Part shown: piece after piece, positions 29,043 to 36,795 of the stretch
How the letters are laid out: the number at the start of each line of letters is the position of its first letter
Position numbering within the stretch: position 1 is the first letter of the stretch
Assembly: GCF_900090235.1 (NCBI RefSeq)
Contig: NZ_LT607750.1
Span: forward strand, 4,641,001 to 4,705,000
Length of the DNA: 64,000 nt
Reading direction: 5' to 3'
Source of the DNA: Micromonospora echinaurantiaca
Lineage (GTDB): Bacteria; Actinomycetota; Actinomycetes; Mycobacteriales; Micromonosporaceae
Made by a program: the position numbers and the translations under genes
The notes under the pieces: generated by a model
Told to the model about the DNA's origin: nothing
What the model saw: only the letters and a program-made list of their open reading frames with translations
Databases searched by the model: none

Positions 29043-31625
29043 CTACAGCCGGCGTGGGCCGGTGTCCGGCCGGTCGGCCGCGGCGCCGGTGCGCACGGTG
29101 GCGTGCAGCACCGAGAGGCCGTCCGGCCGGACCAGCACCGGGTTCAACGTGAGCGATCGCACCCGGGGCTGCTCGTCGGCGAGCCGGCCGACCCGCAGCA
29201 GCAGCTCGGCCAGGGCCGCCCGGTCCACCGGCGCGGCGCCCCGGTGGCCGCGCAGCAGCGGCGCCGCGCGCGGCTCGTCGACCAGCTCGGCGGCGTCCCG
29301 GTCGGTCAGCGGGACGGCCCGCCAGGCCCGGTCGCCGAGCAGCTCGGTCGCGACACCGCCGAGCCCGAAGCCGACCACCGGCCCGAACGCCGGGTCCTCC
29401 ACCAGCTCGACCACGCAGGCCACGCCGGGCGCGACCATCGGCTGGACCAGCACGTCCGCGCCGAAGACCGGCGACATCTCGGCGTACGCGCGGCGCAGCG
29501 TCGCCGCGTGGGGCAGGTCGAGCCGGACCGCGCCGAGGTCGAGCCGGTGCCGCAGCCCGGGGGCGGCCGCCTTCAGCGCCACCGGGTAGCCGAGCCGGTC
29601 CGCCGCGGCCACCGCCTCGTCGGCCGAGCGCGCGGGCACCGACTCCACCACGTCGATGCCGTACGCGGCGAGCAGTCCGGCCGGGTCGGTGGCCTCCGGG
29701 CGCAGCGCCGCCTGCGCCGCCGCCCGGTCGACGCCGGGCAGCCCCGGCAGCGTCCCGGGTGGGCGGCGCAGCCAGTCGGCGTAGGCGGTGACCCGGGCCA
29801 GGGCGCGGACCGCCTCCTCCACGCTCGGATACGCCGGCACCCCGGCCGGCGCCCGGCCGACCAGGAACGTGGCCACGGTCGGCTTGCCGGCCGCGAGCGC
29901 GTCCGGCAGGGCGGCCGAGAAGTCCGCCTCGGCGTCGGGGAGCTGACCCGGCAGCGGCGGCGCGAAGACCACGACGAGGGCGTCCACCCGGTCGTCGGCG
30001 GCGGTCTCGGCCAGCGCGGCGGCGAACTCGGCCGCCCCGGCGCGCGGGCCGACGTCCCGCACGCCGCCGGCGGCGACGGTCAGGCCCTGGGCGGCGCAGG
30101 CGGTGGCGGCCAGCCCGGTCAGCGCCGAGGAGTTGCCGACCACGCCGACCCGCCGGCCGGCCGGCAGCGGCTGGTTGGCCAGCAGCACGCCGACGTCGAG
30201 CAGCTCGGCCACGGTGTCCACCCGGATCACGCCGGACTGGGCGAACAGCGCGCTCACCGCGACCTCGTCCGGCCCGACGGCGTCGCCGACGCCGGGCGGG
30301 CGGGCCGGCGAGGCGAGCGCCACCACCGGCTTGTCCCGGCCGATCCGGCGGGTTAGCCGGGCGAACTTGCGCGGATTGCCGAACGTCTCCAGGTACAGCA
30401 TGATCACGTCGGTGCCCGGGTCGTCCTGCCAGTACTGCAGCAGGTCGTTGCCGGAGACGTCGGCCCGGTTGCCGGCGGAGACCAAGCTGGACAGCCCCAG
30501 CCCGCGCCGGTCCGCCTCGGCCAGCAGGGCCACCCCGAACGCGCCGGACTGGCTGAAGATGCCCACCCGGCCGGGCACCGGCAGCCGCGGCGCGAGGGTG
30601 GCGTTGAGGCGTACCGCCGGGTCGGTGTTGGCGACGCCGAGACAGTTCGGACCGACCACCCGCATCCCGGCGGCGTGCGCGGCGCGAACCAGGGCCCGCT
30701 GCGCGGCGGCCCCCTCCGGGCCGGCCTCGGCGAAGCCGGCGGAGATCACCACCAGGCCGTGCACCCCGGCGGCGGCCGCGTCCGCGACCACCGCCTCCGC
30801 CGCCGCCGGCGGCACCGCGACCACGGCCAGGTCCACCGGCAGGCCGGCCGCGGCCGCCGACGGGTACGCGGGCAGGCCGGCGACCGTCGCCGCGCTGGGG
30901 TGCACCGGCACCACCGGCCCGGTGAAGCCGAAGTCGCGCAGGTGCCCCAGCACCGCCGCGCCGACGCCCTGCCCGCTGGCGCTGGCGCCGTAGACCGCCA
31001 CCCCGCGGGGGGCGAGCAGCCGGGCGATGGACCGGGCCTCGGTGCGGTGCTCGCGGCCCCGCTGCACCTCGAGCGTCGCCTCGGTGGGCGCGATCGGGAA
31101 GCTCAGGTGCACCACACCGTCGGCGAACTCGCGCTGCACCTGGTAGCCGAAGTCGGCGAAGACCCGCAGCATCGCGCCGTTGGCCGGCAGCACCTCGGCG
31201 ACGAAGTTGACGATGCCGACCCGGCGGGCGGCGTCGGCCAGGTGCTCCAGCAGCACCGAGCCGATCCCCCGGCCCTGGTAGGCGTCCTCGACCACGAAGG
31301 CCACCTCGGCCTCGGGCGCCGCCGGGCCGAGCCGCTCGTAGCGCCCGACGGCGACGATCCGCTCGCCGGCCAGCACCACGAACGCCTCCCGGTCGCGGTG
31401 GTCGACGTTGACGAAGCGCCGCAGGTCGCGTTCCGGGATCCGCGGGTACGGCGAGAAGTAGCGCAGGTAGCGGGTGCGCTCGGAGAACCGGGAGTGCATC
31501 GCCACGATGCCCGGGGCGTCCGCCGGCCGGATCTGTCGCAGCTGGACGGTGGTGCCATCGCTGAGCAGCACGTCCACCGGTTGCGGCGCGGTCGCCACCG
31601 GCCCGGCGTTGACCGGTTCAGTCAC
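29043..31625 (-). CDS. GNAT acetyltransferase fused to NDP-forming acyl-CoA ligase (Pat-like)
   Basis: 860 residues. N-terminal GNAT domain about 20-175 (RPADAPGIVAMHSRFSERT; acetyl-CoA loop YQGRGIGSVLLEHLA), then a CoA-binding domain about 200-300 (VAVYGASASGQGVG), a ligase domain (FSQSGAFGVALLAEADRRGLG) and a C-terminal ATP-grasp region from about 625 (AAYGIDVVESVPARSADEAV). These are the Pat/ActPat building blocks with GNAT first. Such enzymes acetylate lysines, notably in acetyl-CoA synthetase. GTG 31625 overlaps the acuC stop by 8 bp, so acetylation and deacetylation are probably co-expressed. Confidence 0.87.
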   Translation of the reverse strand: MTEPVNAGPVATAPQPVDVLLSDGTTVQLRQIRPADAPGIVAMHSRFSERTRYLRYFSPYPRIPERDLRRFVNVDHRDREAFVVLAGERIVAVGRYERLGPAAPEAEVAFVVEDAYQGRGIGSVLLEHLADAARRVGIVNFVAEVLPANGAMLRVFADFGYQVQREFADGVVHLSFPIAPTEATLEVQRGREHRTEARSIARLLAPRGVAVYGASASGQGVGAAVLGHLRDFGFTGPVVPVHPSAATVAGLPAYPSAAAAGLPVDLAVVAVPPAAAEAVVADAAAAGVHGLVVISAGFAEAGPEGAAAQRALVRAAHAAGMRVVGPNCLGVANTDPAVRLNATLAPRLPVPGRVGIFSQSGAFGVALLAEADRRGLGLSSLVSAGNRADVSGNDLLQYWQDDPGTDVIMLYLETFGNPRKFARLTRRIGRDKPVVALASPARPPGVGDAVGPDEVAVSALFAQSGVIRVDTVAELLDVGVLLANQPLPAGRRVGVVGNSSALTGLAATACAAQGLTVAAGGVRDVGPRAGAAEFAAALAETAADDRVDALVVVFAPPLPGQLPDAEADFSAALPDALAAGKPTVATFLVGRAPAGVPAYPSVEEAVRALARVTAYADWLRRPPGTLPGLPGVDRAAAQAALRPEATDPAGLLAAYGIDVVESVPARSADEAVAAADRLGYPVALKAAAPGLRHRLDLGAVRLDLPHAATLRRAYAEMSPVFGADVLVQPMVAPGVACVVELVEDPAFGPVVGFGLGGVATELLGDRAWRAVPLTDRDAAELVDEPRAAPLLRGHRGAAPVDRAALAELLLRVGRLADEQPRVRSLTLNPVLVRPDGLSVLHATVRTGAAADRPDTGPRRL

Positions 31626-32799
31626 GGGGGTCGTGCGGGTCGAGCCCGAACAGCGGGAAGACCGCCTTGCGGGTGGCCGCGATGGCCCGGTCCACCGCTG
31701 TCGGTTCGCCGGTCGGCTGCCACGGCTCGTACGCCGGATCGACGTCGTCGGTCATCCGCAGCGGCACCTGCTGGCCGGGGCGGCGCGCGGCGGCCAGTTC
31801 CCGCCAGGCCGGCGGGGTGAGCGTGGCCGGGGCGACCGGCTCGCCGGTGGCGACCGCCAGCAGGTGCGTCCACGCCCGGGGCACCACCTCGACCAGCGCG
31901 TACCCGCCGCCGCCGGTGGCCACCCAGCGGCCGTCGCAGAGCTCGTCGGCTAGCGCCCGCAGGGCCAGGTACGTGGCGCGCTGCCCGTCCACGGACAGGT
32001 GCAGGTCGGCCAGCGGGTCGAGCCGGTGCCCGTCCGCGCCGCACTGGGTGACCAGCAGCTGCGGCCGGAACGCGCGCAGCACCGAGGGCACGATCGCGTG
32101 GAACGCGCGCTGCCAGGCGGCGTCGCCGACGCCCGGCGGCAACGGCACGTTGACCGCCGTGCCCACCGCCTCCGGGCCGCCGGTCTCGTCCGGGAACCCG
32201 GTGCCGGGGAAGAGCGCGAGCGGGGTCTCGTGCAGGCTGACCGTGAGCACCCGCGGGTCGTCCCAGAAGATCTGCTGTACCCCGTCGCCGTGGTGCACGT
32301 CCACGTCCACGTAGGCGATCCGCTCGGCGCCCAGGTCGAGCAGGCGGGCGATGGCCACCGCCGGGTCGTTGTAGACACAGAAGCCGGCGGCCCGGGCCGG
32401 CATCGCGTGGTGCAGGCCACCGGCCACGTTGACCGCGCGGCGGGCGTCACCCCGCCAGACCGCCTCGGCGGCGGCCACGCTGGCGCCGGCGACCAGCGCG
32501 CTGGATTCGTGCATCCCGGGGAAGACCGGATTGTCCGAGGTGCCCAGCCCGAAGCCGGCGAAGAGCGGGTCGCTCGGGGCGGTGCGCACCGCGTCCAGGT
32601 AGCGCGGGTCGTGCACCCGGGTCAGCAGCGCCTCGTCGGCCGGCTCCGGCTTGACCAGCCGTACCCCTGGCCGTTGCAGGATGCCGAGCTCGCGGGCGAG
32701 CGCCATGGTCAGCTCGACCCGCACCGGGTCCAGCGGGTGGTCACCCATGTCATAGGCGAGCAGCGACTCGTCCCACACCACCACTGTCTCGTCGGACAT
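31618..32799 (-). CDS. acuC: acetoin utilization protein AcuC (class I-type lysine deacetylase)
   Basis: 393 residues. Zn2+-dependent deacetylase of the HDAC superfamily. Conserved parts: GGLHHAMPARAAGFCVYND (catalytic His pair), YVDVDVHHGDGVQQIFW (zinc Asp and His), CGADGHRLDPL (third zinc ligand) and GGGGY. In Bacillus AcuC removes acetyl groups from acetyl-CoA synthetase put on by AcuA; here the downstream overlapping gene is a GNAT/acyl-CoA ligase fusion, supporting the same role. ATG 32799 is the natural start. Confidence 0.93.
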   Translation of the reverse strand: MSDETVVVWDESLLAYDMGDHPLDPVRVELTMALARELGILQRPGVRLVKPEPADEALLTRVHDPRYLDAVRTAPSDPLFAGFGLGTSDNPVFPGMHESSALVAGASVAAAEAVWRGDARRAVNVAGGLHHAMPARAAGFCVYNDPAVAIARLLDLGAERIAYVDVDVHHGDGVQQIFWDDPRVLTVSLHETPLALFPGTGFPDETGGPEAVGTAVNVPLPPGVGDAAWQRAFHAIVPSVLRAFRPQLLVTQCGADGHRLDPLADLHLSVDGQRATYLALRALADELCDGRWVATGGGGYALVEVVPRAWTHLLAVATGEPVAPATLTPPAWRELAAARRPGQQVPLRMTDDVDPAYEPWQPTGEPTAVDRAIAATRKAVFPLFGLDPHDPRD

Positions 32800-32847
32800 G
32801 GGCTCATCGTCGCACGAGCACCGGGGTGACCTCCGCGCACGCGCTGC

Positions 32848-33705
32848 TCACGCGTCGGGTGTCGCTCCGGTGGCCACCGGCCGGGCCGGCTCGGCGACCC
32901 AGTTGCTCCACGAGCCGACGTAGAGCGCGGCGTCCGGGCGGCCGGCCAGGTGCAGGGCGAGCACCGCCTGGGCGGCGGTCACCCCCGAGCCGCAGTACGC
33001 CCCGACCGGGCGGTCCGCGCCCACCCCCGCCGCGGCGAACCGGTCGCGCAGCGCGTCGGCGGCCGGGAACCGCCCGTCCGGGCCGACGTACTCCGCCGCC
33101 GGCAGGTTGGCCGCGCCCGGCACGTGCCCGGCCACCGGGTCGATCGGCTCCGTCTCGCCCCGGTAGCGGGGCGCGGTCCGCACGTCCAACAGCACGCCGT
33201 CACCGGCGGCGAGCCGGGCCGCCGCGCCCGCGTCCAGCACCGGCAGCTCGCCCGGGCGGACGGTGACGTCGCCGGGGCGGGGGGCGGGCGCCTCGGTCGA
33301 GGTGGGCAGCCCGGCCGCCAGCCAGGCCGGGAAGCCGCCGTGCAGCAGCCGCACCTCGCGGTGGCCGGCCCAGCGCAGCGTCCACCAGGCCCGCGCGGCG
33401 GCCATGCCGTCGCCGCCGTCGTACACCACCACGGGGTGACCGGCGCGAACGCCGGCGGCCCGCAGCGCCGCCTGCAACGCGGCCGGGTCGGGCAGCGGGT
33501 GCCGGCCGGCGGCGCCGGGCGGCCCGCAGAGGTCGGTGTCCAGGTCGACGAAGACCGCGCCGGGCAGGTGACCGGCCGCGTAGTCGTCCCGGCCGGGCGG
33601 GCCGGCGAGCCGCCAGCGGACGTCGAGCACGGTGGGCGGGTCGGCGCGGTCGAGCTCGACGGCGAGCCGGTCGGGTTCGACCAGAAGATCATCGGTACCG
33701 GACAT
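32848..33705 (-). CDS. sulfurtransferase, two rhodanese domains (mercaptopyruvate type)
   Basis: 285 residues. An inactive N-terminal rhodanese domain (TVLDVRWRLAGPPGRDDYAAGHLPGAVFVDLD) and an active C-terminal domain with the catalytic Cys in AYCGSGVTA. The loop CGSGVT resembles 3-mercaptopyruvate sulfurtransferase (CG[S/T]GVTA) more than thiosulfate sulfurtransferase (CRKGVT). Transfers sulfane sulfur to an acceptor such as cyanide or thioredoxin. Stands 48 bp upstream of acuC on the same strand but likely has its own role. Confidence 0.92.
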   Translation of the reverse strand: MSGTDDLLVEPDRLAVELDRADPPTVLDVRWRLAGPPGRDDYAAGHLPGAVFVDLDTDLCGPPGAAGRHPLPDPAALQAALRAAGVRAGHPVVVYDGGDGMAAARAWWTLRWAGHREVRLLHGGFPAWLAAGLPTSTEAPAPRPGDVTVRPGELPVLDAGAAARLAAGDGVLLDVRTAPRYRGETEPIDPVAGHVPGAANLPAAEYVGPDGRFPAADALRDRFAAAGVGADRPVGAYCGSGVTAAQAVLALHLAGRPDAALYVGSWSNWVAEPARPVATGATPDA

Positions 33706-33805
33706 GGCGTCCAGTCAACACCATCCGGGCCGGCACCACCGGTTCGGCGGCGGTCAATCGTCGGACGTCCGAGGTAGCATCGATCACCGGAGGGCCGCTG
33801 ACGAT

Positions 33806-33862
33806 ATGAAGTCTCACGACCTGGTCGACACGACCGAGCGCGGGATCACCGCCGCCACGTGA
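33806..33862 (+). CDS. 18-residue leader ORF from a duplicated ideR 5' end
   Basis: ATG 33806 opens a frame reading MKSHDLVDTTERGITAAT and stopping at 33862, 15 nt before the real ideR GTG at 33878. Its first 11 codons repeat those of ideR; GGAGGG 11 nt upstream could serve as a ribosome binding site. The four nucleotide differences in the 33-nt match are ATG/GTG at the start and three silent changes (TCT/TCG, CTG/CTA, GTC/GTT). It may be a translated upstream ORF or simply the remnant of a tandem duplication. Confidence 0.45.
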   Translation: MKSHDLVDTTERGITAAT

Positions 33863-33877
33863 GGGATTGGTGACGCT

Positions 33878-34567
33878 GTGAAGTCGCACGACCTAGTTGA
33901 CACGACCGAGATGTACCTGCGCACCATCCTCGAGCTCGAGGAGGAGGGGGTGCCGCCGCTGCGTGCCCGGATCGCCGAGCGGCTGCGGCAGAGCGGCCCC
34001 ACCGTCAGCCAGACCGTCGCCCGGATGGAGCGCGACGGCCTGCTCACGGTCGAGGGCGACCGGCACCTGGCGCTCACCGCCCAGGGCCGGGCCACCGCGA
34101 TCTCGGTGATGCGCAAGCACCGGCTGGCCGAGCTGTTGCTCGTCAACGTGATCGGCATGCCCTACGAGGAGGCCCACGAGGAGGCCTGCCGGTGGGAACA
34201 CGTGATGAGCGACGCGGTCGAGAAGCGGGTCTACGACCTGCTCAACCGGCCCACCCGCTCGCCGTACGGCAACCCCATCCCGGGGCTGGAGGAGCTCGGC
34301 TCCCCCGAGCCGGAGGCCGTCGACGTGGCCGAGGGTGAGCGCAACCTGGCGTTCCCCGGCCTGTCCGGGCCGGTGGTGGTGCGGCGGATCTGCGAGAGCG
34401 TGCAGACCAACGCCGACGTGCTGCGCCAACTGCACGCCGCCGGCGTCGACCCCGGCGCCCGGGTGACCGTGGCGCAGGAGCGCGACGGGGTCTCCATCGA
34501 CCGCGACGGCGGCCGGATCCGGCTGCCCCGCGAGGTCGCCTCGCGGGTCTTCGTCGCGGCCGGCTGA
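33878..34567 (+). CDS. ideR: iron-dependent repressor IdeR (DtxR family)
   Basis: 229 residues, usual length. Global Fe2+-sensing repressor. Wing-helix KSHDLVDTTEMYLRTILELEEEGV and recognition helix SGPTVSQTVARMERDGLL are almost as in DtxR/IdeR. Metal ligands are all present with a +2 offset from DtxR: Met12, Cys104, Glu107, His108 (primary) and His81, Glu85, His100 (ancillary). The C-terminal SH3-like domain is VTVAQERDGVSIDRDGGRIRL. Start GTG 33878 is fixed by homology; the 5' end is duplicated upstream (33806). No DtxR-box was recognised before it. Confidence 0.94.
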   Translation: MKSHDLVDTTEMYLRTILELEEEGVPPLRARIAERLRQSGPTVSQTVARMERDGLLTVEGDRHLALTAQGRATAISVMRKHRLAELLLVNVIGMPYEEAHEEACRWEHVMSDAVEKRVYDLLNRPTRSPYGNPIPGLEELGSPEPEAVDVAEGERNLAFPGLSGPVVVRRICESVQTNADVLRQLHAAGVDPGARVTVAQERDGVSIDRDGGRIRLPREVASRVFVAAG

Positions 34568-34606
34568 CCGGTCCCGCACCCCCGGCTGGCACCCAGCCCG
34601 CCGCGC

Positions 34607-35155
34607 TCAGAGGGCGCCGGTGTCGACCTTCTTGGCCAGCTCGACCAGCCCGGTGACGAGGTCGTCGACAGCGCCCCGGTCGGTGCCCTTCGGGCTGGTC
34701 CAGTGCAGCGTGGCCAGCCGTCCCCCGCCGGCCAGCCAGCCCACCTCGGCCACCGGGCCGTGACCGCCGGCCGCGGCACCGGTTCGCCGGTACGCCTTCT
34801 GGCCGAGGCCGGTGACCTTGGTCGCCTTCGCCGGCACCACGTCCTCGGTGAACGTGGTGGCGTCGATCGACGTCTCGGTGACGGTCAGGGTGAGCTCGGG
34901 CAGGCTCGCCGTTCCGGAGCGCACCACGCAGGTGTGGCTGTCGCCGCGCGCGCTGGCCGCCGCCACGTCGAAGCGCACCTGGGCGTGCTCCTCGATCACC
35001 GCGAAGTCGAGCAGCCGGCACGCACCGCCGGACGAGGCCGCCGGCACGTCGATCGAGACCGGCGCCGGCGGCGGCACCGCCACCGGTTCGGCCTCCGCGG
35101 CACAGCCCGCCGCCAACAGCACGGCCACGCCGGCGACCACGCTCCGCCCGTGCAC
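34607..35155 (-). CDS. putative lipoprotein, DUF3558-like
   Basis: 182 residues. N-terminal HGRSVVAGVAVLLAAGC with lipobox LAAG-Cys18, so exported and lipid-modified. The mature part has CRLLDFAVIEEH and HTCVVRSG, two cysteines likely forming a disulfide, and a C-terminal TDRGAVDDLVTGLVELAKKV helix. The layout (lipobox, Pro-rich linker, Cys pair) resembles the actinobacterial DUF3558 lipoproteins; the match is by pattern. GTG 35155 lies 6 nt after GGAGGA. Confidence 0.7.
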   Translation of the reverse strand: MHGRSVVAGVAVLLAAGCAAEAEPVAVPPPAPVSIDVPAASSGGACRLLDFAVIEEHAQVRFDVAAASARGDSHTCVVRSGTASLPELTLTVTETSIDATTFTEDVVPAKATKVTGLGQKAYRRTGAAAGGHGPVAEVGWLAGGGRLATLHWTSPKGTDRGAVDDLVTGLVELAKKVDTGAL

Positions 35156-35229
35156 GATCACTCCTCCGCTGGTCCACCCGACGTGTCCGCCGGACACCGT
35201 ACGGGTTCGCCCCGGCCGGACGGAAGACC

Positions 35230-35472
35230 TCAATCGGTGACGTACGGGCAGTGCCGACAGCCGCGACCGCAGCAGGTACCTCGGCGGGCCAGGAAGCCCG
35301 CGGTGAGCACGAAGAGCCCGGTGGCCGGATCGAGGTAGCCGGCGTCCCCGGCGGCCAGCGCGGCTGCGTGCGCGGCGAGGATCGGGTCCCGGTCGGGATG
35401 CTCGGGCGGCAACCGGGACGGGTGCGGCTCGGTCAGCGGCCGATCCGCCAACGGTCGTCGCTCTCCGGTCAC
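35230..35472 (-). CDS. DUF5522 family small protein
   Basis: 80 residues. The C-terminal motif TCCGRGCRHCPY is the signature of DUF5522 (often fused to or beside oxidoreductases); five cysteines/histidine suggest metal binding. The middle part DPATGLFVLTAGFLARRG is also conserved. Function unknown. Start GTG 35472; AGGGAG... on the complement lies a few bases upstream. The 27-bp tandem repeat starts 22 bp upstream of the gene. Confidence 0.8.
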   Translation of the reverse strand: MTGERRPLADRPLTEPHPSRLPPEHPDRDPILAAHAAALAAGDAGYLDPATGLFVLTAGFLARRGTCCGRGCRHCPYVTD

Positions 35473-35493
35473 CGGGGCAGTCTAGGGAGCCGG

Positions 35494-35601
35494 CTCACCC
35501 GCGCCGGACCAGGGCCGCGGCTCAGCCGGGTCCGCCCAGGGCGGCAACTCAGCCGGGCCAGAACAGCGCGGCGGCTCAGCCGGGCCGGAACAGGGCGCGG
35601 C
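35494..35601. repeat. 4 x 27-bp tandem repeat behind ansA
   Basis: Four units of exactly 27 bp start at 35494, 35521, 35548 and 35575; units 2-4 begin CTCAGCCGGG. The array ends 2 bp from the ansA stop codon (35604-35606 on the minus strand). A 27-bp period is nine codons, and one minus-strand frame, shifted against ansA, reads GPAEPPR-like nonapeptide repeats. Confidence 0.8.
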
Positions 35602-35603
35602 GC

Positions 35604-36593
35604 CTAGCCGTGCCGGGCCAGGGCGGCGGCGATCTCGTCCCGGCTCGCGTTCGCCGCGAGCAGCAGGCGGAGCAGCACCTTCGCCTTGTACGGGTCGAGC
35701 AGCCCGCCGTCCAGCAGCCCGCGCCGGCGCAGGTCGGTCTCCGAACCGACCGCGCCGTAGGTGTTCCGCAGCACCGAGCCGGCGCCGGAGCGGGAGGTGA
35801 GCACCACCGGCATCCGGTCGGCCAGGGCGCCGAGCACCGGGGCCAGCGTGGCCGGGACGTGCCCCACCCCGAAGCCGGCGACGACCAGCCCGTGGTGGGT
35901 GTCGGCGACGCGGTCGAGGAGCAGGCCGTCGTCGTCCAGGGTGATCGTGTGCAGGAAGACCCGGGTGCCGTCCAGCCGGGCCGGGTCGACCGGGGGCAGC
36001 GGCGCCGGCCGCTCCGGTCGCACCAGCACGCGTACCCGCCCCTCGATCACGTGCCCGAGCGGGCCGGTGTTCGGCGAGGCGAAGGTGGCGGTGCTGGTGC
36101 TGTGCGTCTTGCGTACCCAGCGGGCGGCGTGGACCTCGTCGTTGAAGGCGACCAGCACGCCCAGGCCGCGGGCCGCCGGCGTGGCCGCCACCCGGGCCGC
36201 GGCCAGCAGGTTCGCCGGGCCGTCCGGGCCGGCCAGGGTGGGGTTGCGCATAGCGCCGGTGAACACCAGCGGCGCGGGGTGCGGCCAGACCAGGTCGGCC
36301 AGGAACGCCGACTCCTCCAGCGTGTCCGTGCCCTGGGTGACCACCACACCGGTGGCGCCCCCGGTCACCGCCCGGGCGGCGGCGTCGACCACGCCGAGCA
36401 GCTGGCGGTACGTCAGGTGGGCGCTGGGCACCGCGAGGGCGTCCCGCACGTCCAGCGGCGCGTCGAGGTCGCCGAGCCCGGGCACGGCGGCGGTGAGGTC
36501 CGCGCCGGTCAACCGGGTGACCACCCCGGGGCGGCCCGGGTCGTGCCCGGCCATCGCGATCGTGCCGCCGAGGGTGAACAGGGCGATGGACAC
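35604..36593 (-). CDS. ansA: L-asparaginase (type I-like)
   Basis: 329 residues. Hydrolyses L-asparagine to aspartate and ammonia. N-terminal active-site motif LFTLGGTIAM with the nucleophilic Thr, second motif VVVTQGTDTLEESA with catalytic Thr-Asp, and later GAMRNPTLAGPDGPANLLAAARVAA; C-terminal small domain GLVVAGFGVGHVP ... LTSRSGAGSV. No signal peptide, so cytoplasmic. The 5' region upstream of ATG 36593 holds one copy of the ~90-bp direct repeat; the 3' end abuts a 27-bp tandem repeat. Confidence 0.93.
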   Translation of the reverse strand: MSIALFTLGGTIAMAGHDPGRPGVVTRLTGADLTAAVPGLGDLDAPLDVRDALAVPSAHLTYRQLLGVVDAAARAVTGGATGVVVTQGTDTLEESAFLADLVWPHPAPLVFTGAMRNPTLAGPDGPANLLAAARVAATPAARGLGVLVAFNDEVHAARWVRKTHSTSTATFASPNTGPLGHVIEGRVRVLVRPERPAPLPPVDPARLDGTRVFLHTITLDDDGLLLDRVADTHHGLVVAGFGVGHVPATLAPVLGALADRMPVVLTSRSGAGSVLRNTYGAVGSETDLRRRGLLDGGLLDPYKAKVLLRLLLAANASRDEIAAALARHG

Positions 36594-36644
36594 CTGCCGG
36601 ACCTCCCGTCTGCGCCGCGGCGCGGCCCGCCGACCGTACCGGCC

Positions 36645-36740
36645 GGGCCGGAATCGGCTGGCGCCGGGCGGGGGGCACGCCGGCAGGCTGGCCGGGTGCC
36701 CCGCCGCCGGTTCGAGACCGACCCGCCCCGAGGCCGTACG
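36645..36740. repeat. ~96-bp direct repeat, left copy
   Basis: By eye about four-fifths identical to 39766-39855 in the same orientation, starting GGGCCGGAA and ending CCGTACG, with CGCCGGCAGGCTGGCC shared exactly. It lies between ansA and the 3' end of the secreted peptidase gene and contains an imperfect hairpin. Confidence 0.7.
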
Positions 36741-36744
36741 ACGG

Positions 36745-36778
36745 CCGCCTGCCGCGACCGGGTGGTCGCGGCAGGCGG
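36745..36778 (-). terminator. terminator after the secreted M15-like peptidase
   Basis: A perfect 15-bp stem (36745-36759 with 36764-36778; arm CCGCCTGCCGCGACC) with a GGGT loop starts 17 bp past the stop codon of the gene that ends at 36796. No T-tract. Confidence 0.75.
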
Positions 36779-36795
36779 GGTGACTGTCGTACGGA

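Noticed and set aside
36700..36725. GGTTCGAGACC inside the left direct repeat considered as a tRNA T-arm
   Set aside because: The flanking stem does not pair as five base pairs and no acceptor, D- or anticodon arm is present. The right copy lacks the GGTTC sequence.
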